In this document: positions 56,794-64,000 of the stretch, in pieces
Numbering within the stretch: the stretch's first letter is position 1
Layout of the letters: each line of letters begins with the position of its first letter
NCBI GenBank assembly: GCA_963662155.1
Contig: OY759275.1
Span: forward strand, 3,794,706 to 3,858,705
DNA: 64,000 nt
Source: Lamellibrachia columna
Taxonomy: Eukaryota > Annelida > Polychaeta > Sabellida > Siboglinidae
Direction of reading: 5' to 3'
Translations under genes and position numbers: made by a program
Notes under the pieces: generated by a model
Told to the model about the DNA's origin: nothing
The model's input: only the letters and a program-made list of their open reading frames with translations
The model's database searches: none

Positions 56794-57843
56794 TGTATAT
56801 TATATATTAGGTTTTTGGACATGTCTTCTCTTGGTAAAAGCTATGCAACGACATCAACGTGGAAAACTGATGCACAGTTTCTTCTAACACTTATTTACAT
56901 GCTAATGTCACATCACAAATGCTGGATCAGAAATTTGAAGACTGATTATATGATTTTATACCTATATTTAATAAACAGTCATGAGGGTAGATGACAGTAA
57001 ATTTATGTTTTTAATTTGTTTCATATAAGCAGCTTTAGAAATCATGAATGGCACAAATGGTATCAACATAATGCTGTAATATAGACATATGTTTAAAGCA
57101 TTCTCTACATTATGTATTACACAAGATCCCCAAATTACATCACTGGTTGTTTTACCCCATGGGTAAATAATTTTTATTAGATGTGACATCAGCATTCAAC
57201 CCTCAAAGAACCATACATGGGACAGCCCAATGCATGTAAGAAAACTGGGTGGTATAAATGTGAACAAACTAGAACAAGAATCTTAAAATTTTAACTAAAA
57301 TTTATTTAAATAAAAGTACATGTATCATGCGTATTCCTGTCTTGTCAAGTCGATATGTCACTGAGTAGTGGTCAGAAACTATCATCACTAGCAAGGAAAT
57401 GGTAACCACACCGTCACTCCCCAGCATCAAAAGTGTGCAAACCAACAAATTCTCCTAAGTAGTAACATTAATGTACTAAAGCCCCTATACAGCTAAGATA
57501 ATTGTGTACCATAAGCTAAAGATAATATGATTCCAAACTGGCACACTAGGTGTCAGTACAGCTAATCAATTAAATCAACAGATATGCTATCTTAGTTATG
57601 TATTGGCAACATACCCATATGGTAGCACCCTCACTGATGTTTAAGCAGTACTAATTTCGATAACCTCTTTCTAATCTTTCACCTTGCAACACATATGTGT
57701 GTTGCTTCCCAAGATGACACATCTTGATCTTTGAATAACACTGGGAACAACATTTGATTAGAGAAAACATATGGTTACTGAGAAAGGTTGAATCAAACAT
57801 ATGATTATCCAATGATTTAAATACATTGACCTCTGCACACACC

Positions 57844-58029
57844 TGCAAGACTGCTGTTGAAATAGCACTAGGTTGCCCTGAATCCTGGGGAAGATTGCAC
57901 AATTTTATCAGTCCTATTGATAAAAGTATCCTCAAAATGTGCAGAACAAATGTTGCTAAATTTGGTTGGCTTGAAACCTTCACGCCACAAATTAACCAAC
58001 CATCTGCGGTATTGTTCACATCGGGAAGC
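57844..58029 (-). CDS. Probable THAP-domain exon (partial gene)
   Basis: A good acceptor with a pyrimidine-rich run (CCTCCTCTATGTCATTTCAG) is followed by a frame reading RWLVNLWREGFKPTKFSNIC and SAHFEDTF. This matches the second half of a THAP C2CH zinc finger: the conserved Trp, the Pro-x-K-x-S segment, and the Cys and His of the CS-x-HF motif. The frame closes at 57868. A CAG|GTGTGT donor at 57843 is reached only in a neighbouring frame, so either the exon carries a one-base change or the gene is decaying. The exon with the first cysteine pair was not found upstream. It may be a host THAP gene or a P-element-derived fragment. Confidence 0.5.
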
Positions 58030-58530
58030 CTGAAATGACATAGAGGAGGAATACAATAAGAAATGAAAAAGAACAGGTGACTGAAAATTAAGGATGAATT
58101 GTGATTTGTGTTGTAGAATGGCGACCCTATTTATAGTAGGTCACGTAAGGCGTGTGGCCAAACACATAGAAATATTAATACTTAAATTATATAATTAATT
58201 CAGCATCATGCTATCCAGCATTTATAATTATTAATTCATTATTGTATAGCATACAATTATAGTATAACATACAATTATCATAGTAGACTAGGCTCAGTCC
58301 TCGGCCTGAGTTTTGAGCGATAAAATGCGATTTTGCCATTAAAGGACAAAATAAATAAGTGTGTGAATAATTAAATTAACACAAAATATTTTTGCAATAT
58401 AATTGGTAAAATTTATATTAATGTGAGTAGTTAAGGAAAGGAAATGACCAGGTAAAAGAGGCCCCCAGTTTCGAAGGGTCATCCGGTTTCCGGTCGCACA
58501 GCCTTCTGGGTATCCTGAGCGCCCCTGGCG

Positions 58531-58765
58531 GCGACCCGTAACCCTATCCGTAACCCTAGAGCGACTGGAGCTAACCCTAACCACCGTAACCCCAACTTTT
58601 TGACGTGTCGAGCTAACCCTAACCCCTGTCGACTGCAGCCTGACGTGGCGAGCTAAGCCTAACCCTAACCCTAACTGTCTTAACCCCAACCTATAGACGT
58701 CTGTGGTATGACCCTAACTTTTTGTCGTCTGAACGCTGACCTTAACCCTAACCCTAATGGACTGA
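58531..58765. repeat. Degenerate telomere-like CCCTAA repeats at the presumed element end
   Basis: More than a dozen TAACCCTAAC or TAACCC motifs lie in a longer imperfect tandem pattern with GAGCTAACCCTAAC and AACTTTTTGACGTGTC units. It lies inside the GC-rich element side, not in the AT-rich host flank. It may belong to the terminal inverted repeat, or be an interstitial telomeric tract at the insertion site. Confidence 0.75.
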
Positions 58766-58863
58766 CCCATACGCACCGTTTATGAATAGGGACATTAAAT
58801 ATCAAAGGGACTAATGGAGACGAGAAACCAACACAACACGGTATGGTACGAGAGCACACGTAT

Positions 58864-58869
58864 TTTATT
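58864..58869 (-). terminator. Likely polyadenylation signal for the capsid-protease gene block
   Basis: AATAAA on the minus strand, followed by a GT-rich stretch (GTGTTGTGTTGG about 30 bases on), placed about 260 bp after the protease region. It is the first convincing signal after the gene block. Confidence 0.6.
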
Positions 58870-58930
58870 GAGCAACACAAGCAGCATGACGATACAACAA
58901 GGGTAGCGTGTAATATCACTAAGACTACGA

Positions 58931-59116
58931 CTACGATGAATATGACGATGATGAGTTGCGGATGTTGACCATCACGCCAGAGGTCGCGAGCTTAGGGGTG
59001 TCTTCACCTCGCCAGAGGCTCGAGGGTGATTGATGATGAGTCGACTTGCGGATGTTGACTATCACGCCAGAGGTCGCGAGCTTAGGGGTGGTGCATCCAC
59101 CTCGCCAGAGGCTCAA
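58931..59116 (-). repeat. Two ~90-bp tandem units, both open on the minus strand
   Basis: Each unit contains CGCCAGAGGTCGCGAGCTTA and CTCGCCAGAGGCTC. Read on the minus strand they give a 61-codon open stretch repeating SLWRG...PKLATSGV.VNIR. It overlaps the expected 3' end of the protease region. Whether it is translated is unknown; it could equally be a regulatory repeat before the polyadenylation signal. Confidence 0.6.
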
Positions 59117-59188
59117 TCGATGTAAGATGTGCGATAATACAGTCTACCTTGTCGCAGCTGTTTAAGCCAAAGAAATACGCGGCAATCG

Positions 59189-59584
59189 TTAGCTACTAAA
59201 TCGGTGCCGAATATGTTGATAAATGTTACAACGAAGCAATACATAAGCTACGCAATATTGTCCACAAACGTTAGATAGAGGACTCTGAAGTGTCTTGCTA
59301 TTATGAGTCCACTCGGAACAATGTTCATTCATGAAGGTGCGGAACGCCGCGTGTCGTGGCGGCAGACCGTACGAACAGAAGTAATCGCCGCGTCCGTCGG
59401 CGTCCAGGTACAGCGCTATCCAATGTTCGCCCGGTTCGTCGCCATCGTCGTTGTTGCACACGAAGGCCGCAGGCAGAGCGCCGTCTATCATCATAGACAG
59501 TCCGTCTTTGGGTACGACACCGCGAAATATCGATCTGGTGCGCGGGTCCCTCGCTAGTAGTCTAGCGATCTGCAGGGTGTCCAT
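59189..59584 (-). pseudogene. PRO: Adenain-like cysteine protease (PRO), C-terminus frameshifted
   Basis: The frame has the adenovirus-type maturation protease arrangement: His54-Trp55 in GEHWIALYLD, Gln100 of the oxyanion hole, and nucleophile Cys107 in VCGQYC. The segment that normally supplies the acidic catalytic residue reads YFCSYG with Cys70 at that place. The ATG lies one base after the major-capsid stop, suggesting a shared transcript. The expected C-terminal part lies in another frame after about 59228, so the visible 131-residue product is truncated. In intact elements this enzyme processes virion proteins. Confidence 0.88.
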
Positions 59585-59585
59585 C

Positions 59586-60902
59586 TCAATAGTCGTAGAT
59601 GACGTTGCGGCTCTTGTCTATTTCCAGCACGGACTCGAATTCGGCGTAGGCGATGACGTTCACGGTGGTCCGCAGCGCCTCACGGAAATGCAGCTCTATG
59701 CGCAGGTTGCCCTTTTGTACCAGATGGAAGCAGGGGCCATCGCACTGGTCGGGGGTCAGATCAAAACCGAAGAAGGTGTAGCCGTATCGGTAGTCGCTGC
59801 GAGTCAGTCCGTTCCCCTCGTCCTGCCACATCTTGCCAGTCGAGGAGAACAGACTCATGTAGCTCCTGACGAAGAGGTCGTCTCCGAAGTTGGGCTGGAA
59901 AGGTTTGGAGGGTATCTGTCGTCCGTCCACGTACACTGCGTGGAAACTGATGGTGTTGTTCTTGGCGTGAAACGGATTCTTGCCGTATGCGCCGTTGTAC
60001 GCATCGTTATCGATGCAGCACAGCACCAAACGTTTCGGCGGGGTACCGAGGAACAGGTTCTCGTGCGTGTGCGACCGAACACCCGCGGGAATGGAATACA
60101 CCTTGCAGTTGAAGGACCGCATCGGATACTTGACCGTGCTCTTCTCGAGAGCCTTGATGTGGGCCATCTGCACGGTCGGATTCAGGGTGGCCTTATTTGC
60201 AAACAAGGTGACATTGACTATGGTTATCCTGTAATCAGGGTTGTTCCCACCAGCCATGAGCGCAAACACAGCCTTACTATGCACCAGTCGTATCTTGACA
60301 TCGACGCCGTTGATCAGGAATTTATCTTGCAGAAACAGATCCACGTGTAGACGACCCATCAGGTCGACCACTCGACTCCGTACGATGTTCTCTCGTCGAG
60401 CAACGAACCCTGCGTTACTTGCGGCTCCGTCGACTATCTCGACGGCATCTATGCGAGTGGCCGTGTCCTTGTGCCACAGCTGACCCGTCAGCTGCGTGTC
60501 CTTGGCATCTGTGCCGCAACTCAGCAGCGTCTCTATGTAGGCACGATACGCGTAAGTGTTGGTCGAAGGGGTCACTAGCGTGCCGTTCATGTAGACGTCG
60601 ACTTGACTGAACGACGAATGCAGCCAGTTATTGACTGGACCCACGGGATCGGCCAAGTCGAGATCGTCCCCGTTGGCTCGCGTCACCTTCACCTGCACGT
60701 GTAGCATCGTGTTGGCGAGATCCAGGTAATCGTCGCCCGATCCAGGTATCAGGAATTATATCGGTCCACCCGAGTCCAGAGAGGCCATGGGCTGATGTTC
60801 CACTACGTGACTGTCGACTATGCTGTTCTGAGTGGGGGGTACGGTAAAGAGATCCAGCTCGCTCTTGACCCCTTCACACGACTGTTTATGTACGAAAGTC
60901 AT
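59586..60902 (-). pseudogene. MCP: Major capsid protein (double jelly-roll, hexon-like), with one in-frame stop
   Basis: The ATG at 60902 overlaps the core-protein gene by 17 nt, and the frame runs 438 codons to 59586 with a single TAA at 60758-60756. Landmarks include SGDDYLDLANTMLHVQVKV near the N-terminus, VNNWLHSSFSQVDVYMNG, and a C-terminus reading YAEFESVLEIDKSRNVIYDY. These are typical of Polinton/adintovirus capsid proteins that build pseudo-hexameric capsomers. Translation could restart at the ATG at 60707 but would lose the first 65 residues. An open antisense frame across it is a shadow. Confidence 0.92.
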
Positions 60903-61305
60903 CGTCGTTGTCGAATATGTCGGCCTCACGTTTCGTGGACGTCCGTCTCTTGCGCTGTCTCGTTGCTGTAATGCCGCCTTTCTTCGCAGGCGTGCGTTTT
61001 ATACGTTTACGAGGTCGCACGCCAGGGATCACAAGGCCACGCAGCATGCTCCTACCAGCGTCCGTGACGCGTCTTTTGGCTGCCTTTTTTATGCTCTGTC
61101 GAGACAAGACGTCGTCGGCTATGCGCACGCCGGTCTTCAACGCTCCTCTACCCAACGCCACGGCACCTCTCTTGATGAGTGGCATGGCGCTACGCAGCAG
61201 ACCTCCGAACAGACTGCCTAGTCCGTGACCTCGTTGGTATGGTGCATCGGCGAAGTAGGGCAGTGCACCACCCGCCTGCCGCGCGTCATAATCGTTGTAA
61301 TTCAT
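60886..61305 (-). CDS. Basic virion core protein (adenovirus pX-like), intact
   Basis: 139 residues, uninterrupted. It has a tyrosine- and aspartate-containing N-terminus, then a glycine-rich segment GHGLGSLFGGLLRSAMPLIK, an amphipathic stretch LGRGALKTGVRIADDVLS, and an Arg/Lys-rich tail with RKRIKRTPAKK and RQRKRR before an acidic end (DNDDD). This profile is found next to the capsid genes of Polintons/adintoviruses and is compared with adenovirus pX/core proteins. The role is probably condensation of DNA or capsid-DNA contact. It starts two bases after the penton stop and overlaps the next gene. Confidence 0.8.
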   Translation of the reverse strand: MNYNDYDARQAGGALPYFADAPYQRGHGLGSLFGGLLRSAMPLIKRGAVALGRGALKTGVRIADDVLSRQSIKKAAKRRVTDAGRSMLRGLVIPGVRPRKRIKRTPAKKGGITATRQRKRRTSTKREADIFDNDDDFRT

Positions 61306-61307
61306 CT

Positions 61308-62208
61308 TCAGAACAGTCCGGTCCTGCGTCTTCGAAAATGAAGTGTCACCGTCACTCTACCGTACTCGAATGGCACGCGTCTTCCGGTGTCGTCTCTTAT
61401 ATCCATCTCGATCGACTTGAAGTGCGAGTACAACAGAGGTACGTAGTGAATGTTAGTGAACCTATCAGATACCGTAGCACCGTGACTTCCGCTAAACGGG
61501 AGGGCTCGCAACAAAGGCGCGAGATTGTTACCTACTATACTATACGAGATTCCACGACCTCTGTGTAGACGTAAATGGTATCGAACCCGCGAGTCATGCT
61601 CACCACGTCGTCAGCTTCTTTACAGAAGGGGTACGGAGCATCAAGACTGTGTGTAGGTGGCTGATGGTGTGACACCGATATCCGTTCCACCTAGTCTCAG
61701 GTGAACGTACTGGTGTGCTGTCTGCTGCTAATGCTGATGCTGCTGCTGCTTCCGACGGACTGGTGACGACCGACTTACGAAATCCTAATATAGGTCCCAA
61801 CGCACTGTGGTAGGGTATGGTGAACACGGTGTCGGATGACATGTGCAATGTAATTTTTTTAGTGATGACGTTGTAGGTCAATTTAGCTCGAGTCTTGTCC
61901 GTCGACATACTGTCCAGTTCCTCGTTTATGCGGTTCATCAATGTCACAGGACCTTTGTAATACCCAGAGCCTAACTTCGTACTCGGGGTAAGACCCGTAG
62001 GATTTTTTTCACCGAGGAAGAACCAGACATCTTCCTCTGTAACGTTGTACCAAGTATGCGGGTACTGTATCTCTGCTAACCCACACTCCCACTCGCCAGT
62101 CAGGTCGATACGTTGAGGCAAGTCCGTGATGTAATGGGCCAACGTATTGTCGGGATACATCTTCATGGAAGCATTGCTAGGCAGTGTCAGGTAGAAATCA
62201 GTCGCCAT
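61308..62208 (-). pseudogene. Penton-like minor capsid protein, with two frame breaks
   Basis: From the ATG at 62208 the protein starts MATDFYLTLPSNASMKMYPD and contains DLTGEWECGLAEIQYPHTWY, the conserved Polinton minor-capsid N-terminus. Frame is lost between about 61740 and 61660 after an Ala/Ser-rich stretch. A second frame carries GFDTIYVYTEVV. A 5-bp tandem duplication near 61535 shifts the frame once more to the C-terminal part (MDIRDDTGRRVPFEYG) ending at 61308. The single-jelly-roll role at capsid vertices is known for the family. Alternatively the breaks could be assembly errors. Confidence 0.88.
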
Positions 62209-62533
62209 TGCGTCTCAATGTTGGATTGGGGAGCAGGTAACCCAAATAACTACTCAACAGGGCCGTCCACAGATTAGAATTCTCGTGACCCGTGGTCAGG
62301 TTGTAAATGCTTATCAGGATGACCGTAAACAAGACGAGGACCTGACACAGAAAGACTATTTCCTCTTTAGGACACACGGTACCGAACAGATGTCAAGGAG
62401 TACTGTCCTCTTCGCTCTGCGCGTCTGTACTGTCCTCTGCTGCTGTTACTGCTGGTACTACGTCCTCTTGTTCCTCCTCTTCTATGATGGTGGTGGTGGT
62501 GGTGAAGTCTCGTGTTGTCGTGTCTTGTGTCAT
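62198..62533 (-). pseudogene. Small acidic protein with one membrane helix, interrupted by a stop
   Basis: The frame starts with an ATG whose ATGA overlaps the integrase stop, and ends inside the penton start. The first 45 codons are Thr-rich then Glu-rich (IIEEEEQEDVV), followed by TGA at 62395-62393. In the same frame the continuation is VFLCQVLVLFTVILISIY, a good transmembrane helix, then a conserved-looking LWTALLSSYLGYLLPNP. The continuation without frame change, and the tight overlaps on both sides, argue for a real gene of about 111 residues with one nonsense change. Function unknown. Confidence 0.65.
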
Positions 62534-63625
62534 TTCTCGAATGAAGTGTCACCATACGCGCTGCTAGTCTTTATAGTGGAGTGGACGAGTGCCTTGGCAT
62601 CGATCCAGCTGTTGAATTTGGAGGGGTAGCCGAACCATTTCACCGAAGCCTCCGTTCGTCTACCTACCTTACGACGCTGCAGTACCGACTCCACGCGGAA
62701 CACTTTATCGGCGGGTACCGACACCTTCTGCAGTTCCAGTTCGTAGAAGGTGCCGTCCAGCACTTCGCCGAGATCGTCCCTCAATCGGTACACGAGTGGA
62801 TCTTAGGGATGAACCTCGTGTATCGTGAACATCTCTTCGCTCCAATTCGCCGCGTAGCCCTTTTCGAACTTACCTTTGTACTTGCTGATGCGCACGCGAA
62901 CCGACACACGCAACTTGTCACGCCCTTACCGTCGTGTCCGTACAGGCGCTGCCACACCTTTTCCTGGTTCTTTGCACTTACCAGTGACGGAGCCATACCG
63001 ATGCTGCGGTGGGGGGTGTTGTTGTACGATCGCACCAAGTCCTGAAGGACGTCGATGTATCGCCACGTCTGATGTTTCTTGAAGTATCGCCACATGCGCG
63101 TTTTCAACGTTCTGTTGAATCTTTCCACGATGCTCGCCTTCGTCTCCGCGTTGTGCGTGGAAAAGTGATGGATTCTTGCAATTGAGTCTGAACGGATTTA
63201 TTAAGAAATTCCAGTCCTTGATCGGTCTGCAACGTCTTTGGCCAATAGTTGGTGAACACGGTTGACAGCGCTGCTACCAACGACGGCGCGGACTTGTTCT
63301 TCAAGGGAACACACTGAGCCACCTTCGAGAAGACGTCGATCACCATGAGGAGAAAGGTCATACCGTCGTTGTCTTTTTTCAAATTCGACTGGTCGACGAG
63401 ATCGGCCTGCCACTGTTGATGTCGACCACCCACGATGACGCGTCGTCTCCTGAAATGACGTCTCGCCGGTTTGTGTAGGGTATAGGCGTCCTGTTCCGAC
63501 AACCATTTTTCGACCATTTTTCGTGGCATGCGCGTGACGCGTCGCAAGGCATCGACTCCACCGTAACTACCTACCCTTGTCGGATCGAAGTAGACCGTCC
63601 TCAGCGGTTTATTGCTCGGCGCCAT
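62530..63625 (-). pseudogene. INT: Polinton integrase with C-terminal chromodomain, multiply broken
   Basis: The ATG at 63625 is the first true ATG; frames further upstream use only GTG. An N-terminal RTVYFDPTRVGSYGGVDALR, a zinc-binding-like segment and the rve core follow, with the first catalytic Asp in WQADLVDQ and the second in LQTDQGLEF. The frame shifts near 63178; the third acidic residue lies in the next frame (IVERFNRTLKTR). A further shift near 62920 leads into the SH3-like part, a TAA stands at 62805-62803, and a chromodomain-like VESVLQRRK...VKWFGYPSKFNSW closes the gene at 62530. It would catalyse integration; this copy cannot encode an intact enzyme. Confidence 0.93.
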
Positions 63626-63780
63626 TAAAAGAGTTCCGATGGATTGGCGGTGGTGGTTGTGACGTTGACTCCGCAGCACGGTTCTTGACGAGTGACGACG
63701 AGTACGCTGACGTACAACAGAACCCCCACTACCACACCCACAACGATGACGAATGACCGATAATCTAGTACTGAAACCAT
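63625..63780 (-). CDS. 51-residue putative membrane protein directly upstream of integrase
   Basis: ATG at 63780 and TAA at 63627-63625, the latter overlapping the integrase ATG as TAATG. The product has one clear hydrophobic helix (FVIVVGVVVGVLLYVSVLVV) and a short hydrophilic tail with CC and a run of Thr. It is below usual length cut-offs, and no family is recognised. The overlap geometry is the main support. Confidence 0.5.
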   Translation of the reverse strand: MVSVLDYRSFVIVVGVVVGVLLYVSVLVVTRQEPCCGVNVTTTTANPSELF

Positions 63781-63785
63781 ACCCC

Positions 63786-63899
63786 TTATAAAGACTGTTG
63801 TATAAGACTTCGGGCTATAGCGTCAGCAAGCAAGTAAAGTCCACCGCAAAATATAGCAACGATGACGGAATTGTACGTGTCCTGTGGATCGCTCAACAT
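63786..63899 (-). CDS. 37-residue putative membrane protein
   Basis: ATG at 63899, stop TAA at 63788-63786, five bases before the next start. It contains a hydrophobic stretch VIVAIFCGGLYLLADAIA. An open frame coming from the right edge ends with TGA at 63895-63893, overlapping this ATG. It may be real given the chain of overlapping frames, or chance. Confidence 0.35.
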   Translation of the reverse strand: MLSDPQDTYNSVIVAIFCGGLYLLADAIARSLIQQSL

Positions 63900-64000
63900 C
63901 GTAGCGCACACTGTGCTATGGACACGTGCCGCACCGTCTTAAATGTCTTCCCAACTAGCCAATGACGCCAAAGCCTTGCGCTGACGTTCTGGGGGTGGGG
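63893..64000 (-). other. Frames entering from the right edge
   Basis: Two minus-strand frames are open at the window end. One ends at 63893 next to the 37-residue ORF; the other ends at 63941 with a hydrophilic tail ERQRKALASLASWEDI. Either could be the C-terminus of the next Polinton gene. Neither can be assigned. Confidence 0.3.

Larger units (their letters stand above)
49600..57840. other. Intergenic region between SCaMC and the THAP exon
   Basis: Holds the palindromic repeats, a DNA element, a LINE end and minisatellites listed separately. 54061-55680 and 56800-57840 show nothing beyond AT-rich sequence. A 100-codon frame at 53155-53457 (PDRVGACITEDDDFVVICTN) is not recognised. Confidence 0.5.
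58458..64000 (-). mobile_element. Polinton/Maverick (adintovirus-like) element, left part, truncated by window end
   Basis: Integrase, penton-like minor capsid, basic core protein, double-jelly-roll major capsid and adenain-like protease lie in this order on the minus strand. This is a set known only from Polintons/adintoviruses. GC content rises abruptly from about 58.46 kb. The left boundary near AAAAGAGGCCCCCAG is inferred from this shift, since the matching right terminal repeat is outside the window. PolB and packaging ATPase are not present in the visible part. Stops or frame changes in at least five genes show an old, inactive copy. Confidence 0.9.

Noticed and set aside
58339..58689. 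116-codon minus-strand frame
   Set aside because: Mostly translation of the CCCTAA-like repeats; no domain.
59451..60350. 299-codon plus-strand open frame
   Set aside because: It is antisense to the major capsid gene, whose minus-strand frame has clear family motifs; the GC-rich codon pattern opens the opposite strand.
62367..62555. Histidine-rich minus-strand frame
   Set aside because: Shadow of the Thr/Glu-rich frame of the small acidic membrane protein in the same stretch.
63785..63930. Rightward gene from TATAAAG at about 63787 with ATG at 63861
   Set aside because: The frame closes after 26 codons with no recognisable sequence, and the minus-strand overlapping ORFs explain the region better.

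Overview
The window looks like AT-rich, repeat-laden nuclear DNA of an invertebrate animal. The evidence is a gene with nine GT-AG introns, tRNA-derived SINEs, a CR1/L2-type LINE, a Gypsy LTR element, hAT-type MITEs and many minisatellites. The phylum cannot be fixed from sequence alone; a lancelet, mollusc, brachiopod or similar marine invertebrate would fit.

One host gene is fully resolved. On the minus strand, ten coding exons between 49348 and 19562 join in frame (147+127+88+112+159+150+108+168+148+170 = 1377 nt) into a 458-residue calcium-regulated mitochondrial ATP-Mg/phosphate carrier of the SCaMC type (SLC25A23/24/25). It has four EF-hands followed by three mitochondrial-carrier repeats. 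Its introns carry most of the repeats: intron 1 holds a three-level nest of DNA transposons and kilobase-scale minisatellites, intron 2 a tandemly duplicated SINE, intron 3 a LINE and a MITE, and intron 6 an almost complete but inactivated Gypsy element.

Regions: 1-19561 is gene-poor (minisatellites, SINEs, LINE 3' ends, a fold-back structure around an AT microsatellite, a 1.2 kb 41-bp satellite). 19562-49348 is the carrier gene. 49349-57840 is intergenic with MITEs and palindromic tandem repeats. 57844-58029 is a probable THAP-domain exon on the minus strand.

From about 58.46 kb to the window end lies a more GC-rich Polinton/Maverick (adintovirus-like) element, truncated by the window. On its minus strand, in order, are: two tiny membrane ORFs, a chromodomain-carrying retroviral-type integrase, an acidic membrane protein, a penton-like minor capsid protein, a basic core protein, a double-jelly-roll major capsid protein and an adenain-like protease. 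Neighbouring frames overlap or are separated by only 1-5 nt. At least five of the genes carry stops or frameshifts, so this copy is a decayed endogenous element; only the basic core protein is both recognisable and intact. Its PolB and ATPase, if present, lie beyond the right edge. Its presumed left end carries degenerate telomere-like CCCTAA repeats.
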